In this document: positions 13,389 to 21,957 of the stretch, piece after piece
How positions within the stretch are numbered: the stretch's first letter is position 1
How the letters are laid out: each line of letters starts with the position of its first letter
NCBI GenBank assembly: GCA_038231255.1
Contig: JBBRLR010000034.1
Location: forward strand, 1 to 38,154
Direction of reading: 5' to 3'
DNA from: JALYUS01 sp038231255
GTDB taxonomy: Bacteria > Chloroflexota > Chloroflexia > Thermomicrobiales > JALYUS01
Length of the DNA: 38,154 nucleotides
The notes under the pieces: generated by a model
Told to the model about the DNA's origin: nothing
Seen by the model: the letters and a program-made list of their open reading frames with translations, nothing else
Databases searched by the model: none
Program-made: the position numbers and the translations under genes

Positions 13389-14696
13389 CTACGGCTCGAC
13401 CGGCGGTTTATCCGCCCCGGACGGGGTCGCGGTCTCCAACTCACGTTCGACGCGCAGTTTGGCGAGCCGCTGGTTTTCGATTTCCAGCACTGTGAACTTG
13501 ATGCCCTCGATCCAGAGTTCATCCCCGATCTCCGGGATGCGCCCGAAGCGATCGAAGATCAAGCCTGCCAGCGGTTCGCGTTCCTGCTCGTCGTCCGCCC
13601 AATGCACGTCCATCAACTGCTCGAAATCGCCGACCTCCATGCGCGGGTTGACGATATACGCGCCATCGGCGAGCGTTTCGACGAGCGGCGGCTCAGTGTC
13701 GTACTCATCCTGAATTTCGCCGACGATCTCTTCGAGGATGTCCTCAATCGTCACCAGCCCGGCCGTGCCGCCGTATTCGTCAACGACAATTGCCATGTGA
13801 ACACGCCGCGCTTGCAGTTCGCGCAGCAACTCCGGCACGCCCTTGCTTTCCGGGACGAACAAGGGCGGACGCATCACGGCGACGACTGAGGCGTTGGCAT
13901 TCGTGCGACCAACGAACCGCAGCAAGTCTTTGGCGTATACCACGCCGACGATGCGATCCAGGCTACCATCGAAGACCGGCAGGCGCGAGTGCCCGGCTTC
14001 CAGCGCGACATTAACCGCGTCGCGCACGGTCGCCCGGCGCGGCACGCCTACCATGTCCACGCGCGGCGCCATTACATCGCGCACGGTGGTGTCGGTGAAG
14101 CGGAAGATGCTGTTGACGAGGTTCACTTCCTCCGCCTCGATCCGGTTGTCCCCCGCCTCTTCGCGCACCAACTGGATTAACTCTTCCTCGGTAGCGAGCG
14201 CCGTATTCTGCGACGGGAACGGGACGCGGAGCAGGCCGATAATCAGCGTCGCGATGCCGTTGATGATCGCCGTGATCGGCGCAAAGACGACAACAGCGAT
14301 GCGGGCGATCCGCGCGCAGGCGAGCGCCGCCTCGTCCGGCAGGCGGAGCGCGAGCGAGCGCGGCACGGCGCGCCCGAAGACGAGCATCACGACAACCGCA
14401 ATAAAGACCGTCAGTGCGACGCCCCATGCCGGAAGATGACTGACGGCGACGCTCGTCACAAACGCACTGGCGAGGGCGACTGCCGCCGTGTCGAGGAAAA
14501 TCATCGTGGATTGCAGGTGGTGGGAGCGGTCGAGCAAATCCTCGACGGTGCGCGCGCGGCCGCTGCCCTGCGTCGCCAATTCGCTGATGCGCGTGTGGGA
14601 CGACGCGGCGAAGCCGATCAGCACGGCGGTCGCGAAGGCGATGACGCCAATCGCGATCAGCGCCACCGCCAGCCGTATCCAGTCCCCGCTACTCAT
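13389..14696 (-). CDS. Hemolysin C/CorC-type CBS-domain membrane protein
   Basis: 435 residues in the HlyC/CorC (CNNM/UPF0053) family, linked to divalent-cation or organic-ion transport. An N-terminal membrane region (about 1-150) has four hydrophobic segments. A pair of CBS domains starts with VRDVMAPRVDMVGVPRRATVRDAVNVALEAGHSRLPVFDG and continues through VMRPPLFVPESKGVPELLRELQARRVHMAIVVDEYGGTAGLVTIEDILEEIVGEI. The CorC/HlyC C-terminal domain (GAYIVNPRMEVGDFEQLM...) follows. ATG 14696 is preferred; GTG 14708 would add four residues but sits on the end of prs with no better ribosome site. Part of the prs-to-birA run of minus-strand genes. Confidence 0.9.
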   Translation of the reverse strand: MSSGDWIRLAVALIAIGVIAFATAVLIGFAASSHTRISELATQGSGRARTVEDLLDRSHHLQSTMIFLDTAAVALASAFVTSVAVSHLPAWGVALTVFIAVVVMLVFGRAVPRSLALRLPDEAALACARIARIAVVVFAPITAIINGIATLIIGLLRVPFPSQNTALATEEELIQLVREEAGDNRIEAEEVNLVNSIFRFTDTTVRDVMAPRVDMVGVPRRATVRDAVNVALEAGHSRLPVFDGSLDRIVGVVYAKDLLRFVGRTNANASVVAVMRPPLFVPESKGVPELLRELQARRVHMAIVVDEYGGTAGLVTIEDILEEIVGEIQDEYDTEPPLVETLADGAYIVNPRMEVGDFEQLMDVHWADDEQEREPLAGLIFDRFGRIPEIGDELWIEGIKFTVLEIENQRLAKLRVERELETATPSGADKPPVEP

Positions 14697-14714
14697 TGCC
14701 GTATGCACCTGCCA

Positions 14715-15656
14715 CTAATCGAAGAGGCTGCTGACCGAAAGGTCCTTGTGGATGCGCTGGATCGCCTGCGCGAGCAGCGGCGCGACGCTGAGGATCGCGA
14801 TCCGCCCCTCGATCGCCTGTTCGGGGTTGATGAGCAGTGTATCCGTCACCCAGAGCCGTTCGATCCGCGATTCGGCGATCTGGATGAGCGCGCCATCCGC
14901 GAACACGCCATGCACCGCAGCCGCGAAGACGGCCGTCGCGCCACGCTCCCGCAACTGCTCCGCCGCCTCGATCAGCGTGCCGCCGGTCGAGATCATGTCA
15001 TCAATGATGATCGCGGTCTTCCCCGAAACCTCACCGACCATGTCGAGCATCGCGACCGCATCCGGCGCGTGCCGCATTTTCGAGAAGATTGCCAGGCCAC
15101 CACCGATCCGGCTGCGAAAATCGTCCGCCCGCGCGACGCCGCCCGCGTCGGGACTGACGACGACGATCTCCTGAAACCCCTCGCGTTTGATGTAGTTGGC
15201 GAGGATTGGCGCGGCGCGCAGATGGTCCACCGGAATATCGAAGAATCCCTCGATTGCCGGCGCGTGCAAATCAACCGTCAGCACGCGATCCACACCCGCC
15301 GTGACGAGCAGGTTCGCAACGAGCTTCGCGGAGATCGGCTCGCGGCCGACCGTCTTTTTTTCCTGCTTCGCGTAGGCATAGTAAGGAATGACTGCCGTGA
15401 TACGGCCCGCTGAGGAGCGACGCACGGCGTCAATCATGATAAGCAAATCCATTAAATGCTGATTGACGGGCGAGCACATCGGCTGCACGATGAAGACATC
15501 CGAACCACGCACATTTTCCTCGATGCGTACCCGCGTCTCGCCATTGCGGAACGCGCCGACCAGCGCGCGGCCGAGCGGAATGCCGAGGTCGCCGACAATC
15601 GCTTCGGCGAGTGGCCGGTTCGCACCGGCGGAAAAGACCTGGAGCCGCCCGTCCAT
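14715..15656 (-). CDS. prs: Ribose-phosphate pyrophosphokinase
   Basis: 313 residues, typical length. Makes PRPP from ribose 5-phosphate and ATP for nucleotide, His and Trp synthesis. Signatures: FRNGETRVRIEENVRGSDVFIVQP, the flexible ATP loop PYYAYAKQEKKTVGREPISAKLVANLL, DLHAPAIEGFFDIPVDHL, and the PRPP-binding loop AIIIDDMISTGGTL. Its ATG is separated from the glmU stop by two bases, so the pair is coupled; the glmU-prs order is common in bacteria. purF, which consumes PRPP, is 3.4 kb away on the same strand. Confidence 0.97.
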   Translation of the reverse strand: MDGRLQVFSAGANRPLAEAIVGDLGIPLGRALVGAFRNGETRVRIEENVRGSDVFIVQPMCSPVNQHLMDLLIMIDAVRRSSAGRITAVIPYYAYAKQEKKTVGREPISAKLVANLLVTAGVDRVLTVDLHAPAIEGFFDIPVDHLRAAPILANYIKREGFQEIVVVSPDAGGVARADDFRSRIGGGLAIFSKMRHAPDAVAMLDMVGEVSGKTAIIIDDMISTGGTLIEAAEQLRERGATAVFAAAVHGVFADGALIQIAESRIERLWVTDTLLINPEQAIEGRIAILSVAPLLAQAIQRIHKDLSVSSLFD

Positions 15657-15658
15657 CG

Positions 15659-17116
15659 CTACTCCTCATCCGCGAGCGCGGCGGCGTTGTTCGCCGCGCG
15701 CATCGGCCGCGCCGGGACACCGGTGACGAGCACGCCGTCCGCGACATCGTGGGTGACGACCGCGCCCGCGCCCGTCGCAGCGCCCGCACCGATACGAACC
15801 GGCGCGCGGAGAATCGTGTCGCAGCCGATGAACGCACCATCGCCGATCTCGGTCTGTTTCTTGATAGACGTCCCGTCGTAGTTGGCGGTGATCGTCCCGG
15901 CCGCGATATTGACGTGCGCGCCGATCGTCGCGTCGCCGAGATACGAGAAATGGCCGACGGCGGTGTGCGGCCCGATGACGCTCTGCTTGACTTCGACAAA
16001 GTTACCGATGTGCGCGCCCTCCCGGATTACCGCGCCCGGCCGAAGGCGGCTGTACGGCCCACAATCGGTGTCCGATTCCATCACCGCATGTTCGAGCGAC
16101 GACGCGACGACGCGGCAGCGATCACCAATCGTACTCGCCGCTACCATTGTATACGGCCCGATGATGCAGTCACTGCCGACGGTCGTTGCGCCGCGCAGAA
16201 TGCATCCCGGCTCGATCATCGTGTCTTTCCCGATGGAAACGGTATCGTCAATATACGTCGTCGCCGGGTCGCGGATCGTGACGCCATCCAGCATCAGGCG
16301 GCGGAGCGTCCGCTGCCGAAGCGCCGCCTCGGCTTCCGCCAACTGCACCCGATCATTGATTCCCATCGCCTCGGTTTCGTCGGTCGCGATTGCCGCGACC
16401 GGCCAGCCGCCGTCATTGCCCGCTTCGCGGAGCGCCATCGCGACGAGGTCGGTCAGATACCGCTCACCGCTGGCATTGATCTCGATACGCGGCAGCATCG
16501 TGCGGAGCCATGCCGCGTCGAAACAGCAGACGCCGCTGTTAACCTCATCCACGCGCAATTGCTCCGCAGTCGCCATCCGTGCCTCGACGATGGCAGTGAC
16601 TCGGCCCTTACTATCACGGATGATCCGCCCGTACGCGGCCGGATCGGCAACCCGCGCGGTGAGAAGCGTCACCTTCGCGCGCTCCGTATGGTGCAGATCG
16701 AGCAGTGCCGCCAGCGTCGCCTCGCGCAACAACGGCGTATCACTGAACAGCACGAGTACAACCGAGGCAATATTAGGGATATGTGACATGGCGACTTCGA
16801 CGGCATGGGCCGTCCCTTGCTGCGGCTCCTGCGTCGCGAAAACGTGCCCGTCGCCCAGCGCAGCCCGTACATCGTCGGCCCGATGCCCGACGACGACCAC
16901 GGTTGTGTCGGCGTGGAGTGCGGCGGCGGAGCGCAATGCGTAACCAACGAGCGGTCGCCCGCCGAGTTCGTGAAGGGGTTTCGGGAGCGATGATCGCATC
17001 CGCGTGCCTGCACCGGCCGCGAGGATCACAACAGCGAGCGATGCGGCGGCATCATCAGCCGTCTCAGTAGTTGTGATCTGGGAATCGGCGGAGGGCACGA
17101 GGCGCATTCCCATCAT
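15659..17116 (-). CDS. glmU: Bifunctional UDP-GlcNAc pyrophosphorylase / glucosamine-1-P acetyltransferase
   Basis: 485 residues, full-length bifunctional enzyme making UDP-N-acetylglucosamine for cell-wall precursors. The N-terminal nucleotidyltransferase has LAAGAGTRMRSSLPKPLHELGGRPL (about 33-57) and EPQQGTAHAV. The C-terminal left-handed beta-helix acetyltransferase carries SRLRPGAVIREGAHIGNFVEVKQS, YLGDATIGAHVNIAAGTITANYDG and the catalytic-His region GPHTAVGHFSYLGD. The N-terminus is about 25 residues longer than usual and not conserved; ATG 17107 is an alternative start. Two bases upstream of prs. Confidence 0.96.
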   Translation of the reverse strand: MMGMRLVPSADSQITTTETADDAAASLAVVILAAGAGTRMRSSLPKPLHELGGRPLVGYALRSAAALHADTTVVVVGHRADDVRAALGDGHVFATQEPQQGTAHAVEVAMSHIPNIASVVLVLFSDTPLLREATLAALLDLHHTERAKVTLLTARVADPAAYGRIIRDSKGRVTAIVEARMATAEQLRVDEVNSGVCCFDAAWLRTMLPRIEINASGERYLTDLVAMALREAGNDGGWPVAAIATDETEAMGINDRVQLAEAEAALRQRTLRRLMLDGVTIRDPATTYIDDTVSIGKDTMIEPGCILRGATTVGSDCIIGPYTMVAASTIGDRCRVVASSLEHAVMESDTDCGPYSRLRPGAVIREGAHIGNFVEVKQSVIGPHTAVGHFSYLGDATIGAHVNIAAGTITANYDGTSIKKQTEIGDGAFIGCDTILRAPVRIGAGAATGAGAVVTHDVADGVLVTGVPARPMRAANNAAALADEE

Positions 17117-17150
17117 TGAGGAGCGGCGCGCTCCCTGACACGTGCAGGTG

Positions 17151-17224
17151 TGGCTGGCGGACTAGGATTCGAACCTAGATTAAAGGATCCAAAGTCCTCT
17201 GTGCTACCATTGCACCATCCGCCA
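17151..17224 (-). tRNA. tRNA-Gln (TTG)
   Basis: 74-base cloverleaf with encoded CCA. On the minus strand the acceptor TGGCGGA pairs with TCCGCCA, the anticodon loop is CTTTGGA with TTG (17192-17190), and the T loop is TTCGAAT. The U1-A72 pair is typical of tRNA-Gln. Confidence 0.97.
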
Positions 17225-17244
17225 ACGGTCGCGCGACCGGCCCA

Positions 17245-17274
17245 AGTGTAGCCGAGCGCGAGATTTTCTGTCAA
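17245..17274 (-). promoter_or_regulatory. Promoter of tRNA-Gln
   Basis: Minus strand TTGACA (17274-17269), an 18-base spacer and TACACT (17250-17245), about 20 bases before the tRNA. A perfect GGTCGCGCGACC palindrome (17228-17239) covers the start region. Confidence 0.6.
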
Positions 17275-17312
17275 CGAAGGCGCCCGAATAATGCGACAGC
17301 ATCGTGCATCCG

Positions 17313-17882
17313 TTAGTCGTTGACACGCTCGATGTAGTCGCCGGTTTCCGGGTTGACGGCGATCCGGTCGCCTTCCTTGACGAACGCCGGCACCTGCACC
17401 GTTGCCCCGGTATCCACCATGACGGCCTTGTTGACGCCTTGCACCGTGTTGCCGCGCGCCGCGATCTCCGCCTCCGTCACCGTGACGACCGCGCGTTTCG
17501 GCGGGCGGACGCCAACACCTTCCGATTCATGCACCAGCAGTTCGTACGTCTCGCCCTCGCGAAGGAAGTTCGCCATATTGCCGAGCACCTCGCGCGGCAC
17601 GGAGACCTGCTCGAACGTGCTCTGGTTCATGAAAAAGAAGTCCTCGCCTTCTTGGTAGAGGTACTGCATGTCCTCGTTGCGGATCAGGTAATCCTCGACC
17701 GTTTCGCCCGATTTGAAAGTGAAATCCACGACGCGGCCCGTGCGCAGGCTTTTCAGCTTCGTGCGCAGAAACGCCGACCCTTTGCCGGGGTTCACGAACT
17801 CCACCTCCACCATCTGGTGCGGCTGCCCCTGGAAAATGATCGTCGTCCCGCGCTTGAACTCGGATGTCGTAATCAGTGCCAT
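17313..17882 (-). CDS. efp: Elongation factor P
   Basis: 189-residue EF-P, which enters the ribosomal E site and relieves stalling at polyproline. All three beta-barrel domains are present: KOW-like N-terminal domain, OB domain from about 66 (EDYLIRNEDMQYLYQEGEDFFFMNQSTFEQVSV), and the C-terminal domain ending TGDYIERVND. The modification loop VNPGKGSAF puts a lysine exactly at position 34, the residue that EpmA modifies with beta-lysine. ATG 17882 follows GGAGGA. A TATACT box at 17950-17945 (minus) suggests its own promoter, although epmA lies only 90 bases upstream on the same strand. Many Pro-rich proteins in the window (20706, 31178) are plausible clients. Confidence 0.96.
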   Translation of the reverse strand: MALITTSEFKRGTTIIFQGQPHQMVEVEFVNPGKGSAFLRTKLKSLRTGRVVDFTFKSGETVEDYLIRNEDMQYLYQEGEDFFFMNQSTFEQVSVPREVLGNMANFLREGETYELLVHESEGVGVRPPKRAVVTVTEAEIAARGNTVQGVNKAVMVDTGATVQVPAFVKEGDRIAVNPETGDYIERVND

Positions 17883-17972
17883 CGTTCCTCCTTCGCATCC
17901 GCCCGCGAGATGGCGGAGACGATGCGCATTACTCAGTTGGCGTCAGTATACACAATGCTCGATGGTGGGATG

Positions 17973-19067
17973 CTACGCGCCGAAGATTTCGTCGGCGGGG
18001 AACCAAAGCGTCTCTTGGATCGTGTCCGCTTGCGCAAAAAGCATCACGACCCGATCAACGCCGACGGCGATCCCCGCCGATGGCGGCATGCCGACGCGGA
18101 GGGCACGGATGAAGTCGGCGTCAATTTCGTACATCGTCTTGCCCAGGGCGGCGCGTTCGGCGCGTTCGTCTTCGAGGCGCGCCCGTTGCTCGTCGGCGTC
18201 GGTCAGTTCCGAAAAGGCGTTCCCGAGTTCGACCCCGGCAATGTAGAACTCGAACCGCTCGGCGTAGCGCGGATCGTCCGCTTTGCGCCGAGCGAGCGCC
18301 GCCATGGAGGCGGGATAGTCGTACAGGATCGTCGGCGCCGATCGCCCCAGGTGCGGTTCGACCTCATTCAGGAAGATTTGATGGTAGCCCTGCTCCCACG
18401 TCGTGGAGTCGGCCACCTGATAGCCGCGCGAAATGAGCAGGCGATGCATCGCCGCTGTATCTCGCACCCCATCGAGATCAATACTGGCATACCGCTCAAA
18501 CGCCTCGCGGACGGACAGCCGCTCCCACGGTGGCGCAAGCGCAACCTGTTCGTTCCCGACCCCGACCGTCAGTGTCGGCTCCGCGTCCGCGCCTGCATCC
18601 GGGTGGAGTGTCCGCCAGATGGCGACAAAGAGGTTCTCGCAGTCCACCATGATCGCCCGATAATCGGAATCGGAATCGGAATCGGAGTCGGAATCGGCGT
18701 GCGCGCGATACCATTCGAGGATCGTAAATTCCGGGTTGTGGCCCCGACTGATCTCTTCGCCGTTGCGGAACGACTTGCAGATTTGGTAAATGCGCGGCAG
18801 TCCGGCAACGAGTAATTTTTTCATCGCGTATTCGGGCGAAGTTGTCAGAAACGCCCGAAAGGAGCGGCCACGCGCTGTCGTCAGGCGCGTCTCGAACACC
18901 TCGAGATACGGCTCCATGCCGGGAGCGGCGACGAGGAGTGGCGTCTCGACCTCCTCGAATTCCTGTGCATCGAAAAAGGCGCGGATCGCCTTGATGACTT
19001 TGCCCCGCAGGAGATAGATGCGCTGCAATTCGGGGGCGGAGCGCAGCCGCAACCAGGTCGGTTCCAT
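17973..19067 (-). CDS. epmA: EF-P--lysine ligase EpmA (GenX/PoxA type)
   Basis: 364 residues, a class II LysRS-like catalytic core without the anticodon-binding domain. In known systems EpmA activates (R)-beta-lysine and attaches it to Lys34 of EF-P. Motif 2 is FRNGEEISRGHNPEFTILEWYRA (100-122) and motif 3 is AGIAVGVDRVVMLF near the end. Right after motif 2 there is an insert of alternating Asp and Ser (125-135), encoded by six AATCGG-type hexamers (18662-18697 on the plus strand). The hexamer length keeps the frame if unit number changes. The efp gene is next downstream, strongly supporting the role. The aminomutase EpmB is not in the window. Ends 10 bases from purF. Confidence 0.9.
   Translation of the reverse strand: MEPTWLRLRSAPELQRIYLLRGKVIKAIRAFFDAQEFEEVETPLLVAAPGMEPYLEVFETRLTTARGRSFRAFLTTSPEYAMKKLLVAGLPRIYQICKSFRNGEEISRGHNPEFTILEWYRAHADSDSDSDSDSDYRAIMVDCENLFVAIWRTLHPDAGADAEPTLTVGVGNEQVALAPPWERLSVREAFERYASIDLDGVRDTAAMHRLLISRGYQVADSTTWEQGYHQIFLNEVEPHLGRSAPTILYDYPASMAALARRKADDPRYAERFEFYIAGVELGNAFSELTDADEQRARLEDERAERAALGKTMYEIDADFIRALRVGMPPSAGIAVGVDRVVMLFAQADTIQETLWFPADEIFGA
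18662..18697. repeat. Hexanucleotide microsatellite in epmA
   Basis: Six tandem copies of AATCGG (fifth copy AGTCGG) encode an alternating Ser-Asp stretch in EpmA. A multiple-of-three unit can expand or contract without frameshift. Confidence 0.9.
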
Positions 19068-19076
19068 GTATCGTCG

Positions 19077-20579
19077 CTAGCGCGCCGCGTGCGCCGATGC
19101 CCCGACAAGCGACCGTTCGAGCGCGAACTTACTCGCCACATCGTACAGCGGCACGGGGTACTCGCCCGTCAAACAGGCGGTGCAGAAACCCTCGCGCGGC
19201 TGCCCAATAGCTCGGAACAGACCGTCCAGCGACAAATAGGCCAGAGAATCCACACCGATCTGCCGCCCGATCTCCGCGACATCACCATCGAGCCGCGCGG
19301 CGATCAATTCGCTGCGCGAGGCGAAGTCCACCCCCATAAAGCAGGGCCAAAGAATCGGCGGCGCATGGACGCGCATATGCACCTCGCGCGCCCCGGCGTC
19401 GCGGAGCAACTGCACGATCGGCCGACTCGTTGTGCCGCGCACAATCGTGTCGTCCACGAGGATGACGCGCTGGCCCTCCAGCACCTCGGGCAACGGGTTG
19501 AACTTGAGCGCGATGCCGACTTCGCGCAGATGCTGGTCGGGCTGAATAAATGTCCGGCCGATGTAGCGATTCTTAATCAGCGCTTCGGCATAGGGCAAGC
19601 CGCTTTCCCGCGCGTAACCGATCCCGGCGGGGATCGCGCTGTCAGGCAATGGCACGACGATATCAGCATCCACCGGTTGCTCGCGCGCCAACTCCTCGCC
19701 CATTCGTTGCCGCAGCAGGTGGATGCGCTCGCCGCCCATGCGGCTGTCAGGCCGCGCGAAATAGATCAACTCGAAGACGCAAAGCGCATTGCGCGCGCCA
19801 GGCTTCAGCGACAGGCTTTCCGGCCCAGCCTCCGCGGTGATGCGGACAACTTCACCGGGTGAGACATCGCGCACAAACGCGGCGCCCGTCGTCGCCAGCG
19901 CGCATGTCTCGGACGCGACGACCCAGCCGTTGCCCAGCCGCCCGATCGAGAGCGGCCGCAACCCAAGCGGATCGCGCACCGCGAATACCTCGGTCGCCGT
20001 CAGCACGGCGAGGCTGTATGCACCCTCGAAGCGATCCATCGCGGCCCGGATACGCTCGGCAATCGTCGCACCGGGCGATCGCGCGATGACGCGGGTCAGC
20101 ACTTCGGAATCGGTCGAGGTATCGAACTGCTCGCCCTGCGCCTCGAGTTCGGCGCGGAGAAGCGCCGCATTGGTGAGGTTGCCATTGTGCGCGACCGCAA
20201 TCGGCCCGAGATCACTCTCCGCAAGCACCGGCCCGGCATTGCAGGCGATGCTGGAACCCGTTGTCGAATAGCGTGTGTGACCGATGGCGAGCGTGCCAGT
20301 CAGCGAGCGAAGAATATCTTCATCGAACGCCGTCGCGACGAGGCCCATCCGCGTGTGGACGCGCAAATCCGCGCCAACCTCGCCGCTCGTGGCCGCGATC
20401 CCCGCACTCTCCTGACCGCGATGCTGGAGCGCGTAGAGGCCGAAATAGGTAACACGCGCGACATCAAGACCGGGAGCAACGATCCCGAAGACGCCGCACG
20501 CCTCGCGCGGATGATCGAACGGCATCTCCGCCAGCAGGTTGCTCATCTCGACCTCGGTCCCGATCCCGACCCCGACCAT
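19077..20579 (-). CDS. purF: Amidophosphoribosyltransferase
   Basis: 500 residues. First committed step of purine synthesis: PRPP plus glutamine to phosphoribosylamine. An N-terminal Ntn glutaminase begins at CGVFGI after a 27-residue leader, so Cys28 becomes the catalytic N-terminus once the propeptide is removed. The C-terminal phosphoribosyltransferase has the PRPP loop VILVDDTIVRGTTS. Cysteines at NALCVFE, PCFMG and FCTAC match the four ligands of the Bacillus-type [4Fe-4S] cluster, implying an oxygen-sensitive, propeptide-bearing form. ATG 20579 has AAGGAG at a good distance; the next in-frame ATG (20546) lacks one. The leader codons form a GGTCGG/GATCGG hexamer run. Confidence 0.95.
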   Translation of the reverse strand: MVGVGIGTEVEMSNLLAEMPFDHPREACGVFGIVAPGLDVARVTYFGLYALQHRGQESAGIAATSGEVGADLRVHTRMGLVATAFDEDILRSLTGTLAIGHTRYSTTGSSIACNAGPVLAESDLGPIAVAHNGNLTNAALLRAELEAQGEQFDTSTDSEVLTRVIARSPGATIAERIRAAMDRFEGAYSLAVLTATEVFAVRDPLGLRPLSIGRLGNGWVVASETCALATTGAAFVRDVSPGEVVRITAEAGPESLSLKPGARNALCVFELIYFARPDSRMGGERIHLLRQRMGEELAREQPVDADIVVPLPDSAIPAGIGYARESGLPYAEALIKNRYIGRTFIQPDQHLREVGIALKFNPLPEVLEGQRVILVDDTIVRGTTSRPIVQLLRDAGAREVHMRVHAPPILWPCFMGVDFASRSELIAARLDGDVAEIGRQIGVDSLAYLSLDGLFRAIGQPREGFCTACLTGEYPVPLYDVASKFALERSLVGASAHAAR

Positions 20580-20626
20580 TCGCTGCTCCTTCCGCGTCCC
20601 ACACCGCAGATTCGTGCCCGCGTCCA

Positions 20627-20644
20627 GACTGTACGGACAGTCTA
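20627..20644 (-). promoter_or_regulatory. Palindromic operator in the purF promoter region
   Basis: A perfect 6-bp palindrome GACTGT-N4-ACAGTC (20627-20642) overlaps a TAGACT hexamer on the minus strand (20644-20639), about 60 bases before purF. The -35 box is unclear. A repressor binding here would block purF transcription; which one is unknown. Confidence 0.45.
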
Positions 20645-20705
20645 TCACACAACAACGACGCCTTCTACCGATTATTCCGAAAACGCTCAATTCTGCGTAT
20701 TCGGC

Positions 20706-21470
20706 TCATTTGTCGGCAATGTCCACGATCACGCGCGTCGGCGATGCGGCGGTACTCATCGTCGCCTTGCCGCTGCCGCGAACCATAATGCCGTACGCGG
20801 CCGCCGAATCGTCCCGCACGGGAATCCGGTAGAGCGACTGCACCGACCCGGTGTTGATCTGTTGCGTGCTGCCGCCGATCGTTTGTGCGTAGGCATCCTC
20901 ACGCACACCGTCGAACACGACGACCACCGTCTCACCATCGCGCCACAACCGCACCTGCGGCACCGGCGCGGCGCTCCCATCGGGCTTGGCGAGATCGAAC
21001 ACAACGCGCGTGAAGCCATCGTTCTTGCCGACCCGGACATTGAGTAGCACGAGGCCGTCGTGCGCGCTGCCAACCACCTGCTGCGGCGCGCCGCCCGGAA
21101 GGTCGTTTGTACGCGCAGCGTTCGGGGGCTGCGTGGAGGCGGACGATTGTGGCGACGGCGGCAGCGTGGGCACGGTCGTCGCGACCCGTCCGGCCACAAC
21201 CGTCGGTGTCCGGACAACGGTCACGGGTTGGGTAGTCGCGAGCGGCGTCGGCGTCGCTGGAACGCTAACGGATTGAACGGTCGGGACGCCAACGGTTGGC
21301 GTGACCGCTGATACAACCGACGTCGCCATGCCAGTCGGCACGGGTGATGCGGAGGCGGGCAGAATCCCCGCCGATGGGACGGGTGTCGCGGAAGGCGCAC
21401 TCGCCTTTCCACCACATGCGGTGAGGATGACGGCAATAAGGCTGATGATGAATCGATTCCGAAAGCGCAT
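20706..21470 (-). CDS. Lipoprotein with AMIN-like domain
   Basis: 254 residues. A signal peptide (MRFRNRFIISLIAVILTACGG) ends in a lipobox with Cys19-20 as lipid attachment site. A long Pro/Thr/Val/Ser-rich spacer (about 22-130) leads to a C-terminal domain from about 140: HDGLVLLNVRVGKNDGFTRVVFDLAKPDG ... QVRLWRDGETVVVVFDGVRED. This resembles AMIN-like domains, which bind envelope components such as peptidoglycan. ATG 21470 follows AGGAGGG; codons further upstream run into the tRNA-Ser gene. Likely an outer-face membrane-anchored envelope protein. Confidence 0.8.
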   Translation of the reverse strand: MRFRNRFIISLIAVILTACGGKASAPSATPVPSAGILPASASPVPTGMATSVVSAVTPTVGVPTVQSVSVPATPTPLATTQPVTVVRTPTVVAGRVATTVPTLPPSPQSSASTQPPNAARTNDLPGGAPQQVVGSAHDGLVLLNVRVGKNDGFTRVVFDLAKPDGSAAPVPQVRLWRDGETVVVVFDGVREDAYAQTIGGSTQQINTGSVQSLYRIPVRDDSAAAYGIMVRGSGKATMSTAASPTRVIVDIADK

Positions 21471-21569
21471 CGGTCCCTCCTGCGCGAAAAGACGCAGGCC
21501 CGAGCCGCCTGGGGATTCGGTGGGGCCCCACGATCCATCACCGCGACTGCGGCGATCTGATGAAGCAGG

Positions 21570-21661
21570 TGGCGGAAGGGGCGGGATTCGAACCCGCGAG
21601 GGCTTTGACACCCTACGCGATTTCCAGTCGCGCGCACTAGGCCAAACTATGCGACCCTTCC
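21570..21661 (-). tRNA. tRNA-Ser (GGA)
   Basis: 92-base class II tRNA with long variable arm and encoded CCA. On the minus strand the acceptor GGAAGGG pairs with CCCTTCC, discriminator G, anticodon GGA (21625-21623) in loop CTGGAAA, T loop TTCGAAT. Second of two tandem tRNA-Ser genes. Confidence 0.97.
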
Positions 21662-21701
21662 CTGCTTCATTGTTCGGCTGGCCCGCCGGAGTGCGGAACT
21701 G

Positions 21702-21791
21702 TGGCGGAGAGGGTGGGATTCGAACCCACGAAGGCTGTTACACCTTACTCGTTTTCGAGACGAGCTCGTTCGGCCGCTCTGACACCTCTCC
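21702..21791 (-). tRNA. tRNA-Ser (CGA)
   Basis: 90-base class II tRNA with encoded CCA. Acceptor GGAGAGG/CCTCTCC, anticodon CGA (21757-21755) in loop CTCGAAA, long variable arm, T loop TTCGAAT. Lies 40 bases upstream of tRNA-Ser(GGA) and is probably co-transcribed with it. Confidence 0.97.
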
Positions 21792-21815
21792 CTCCGGTGG
21801 CGTCCCCTTGCCTGA

Positions 21816-21844
21816 ATGATAGCAAAGCGCGTCCGTTCCCGCAA
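21816..21844 (-). promoter_or_regulatory. Promoter of the tandem tRNA-Ser genes
   Basis: Minus strand TTGCGG (21844-21839), a 17-base spacer and TATCAT (21821-21816), 25 bases before tRNA-Ser(CGA). Confidence 0.5.
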
Positions 21845-21957
21845 TTCACGCCATCGGGGTCGGCAGAAGGCGTCGGTACGCAGTATGCTATGCGTTCCCG
21901 GCGACGCGGCCACGATGCGTGGTTCTGCGATAACACGAGAGCGGAGGAATCGCGACG

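Noticed and set aside
15882..16943. 353-codon plus-strand open frame
   Set aside because: Antisense shadow of glmU; Ser/Arg-rich composition without domains.
17304..18815. 503-codon plus-strand open frame
   Set aside because: Antisense to efp and epmA, both clear by motif. High GC keeps the opposite frame open.
17973..19067. Second lysyl-tRNA synthetase
   Set aside because: No anticodon-binding domain, EpmA length, and the gene is next to efp.
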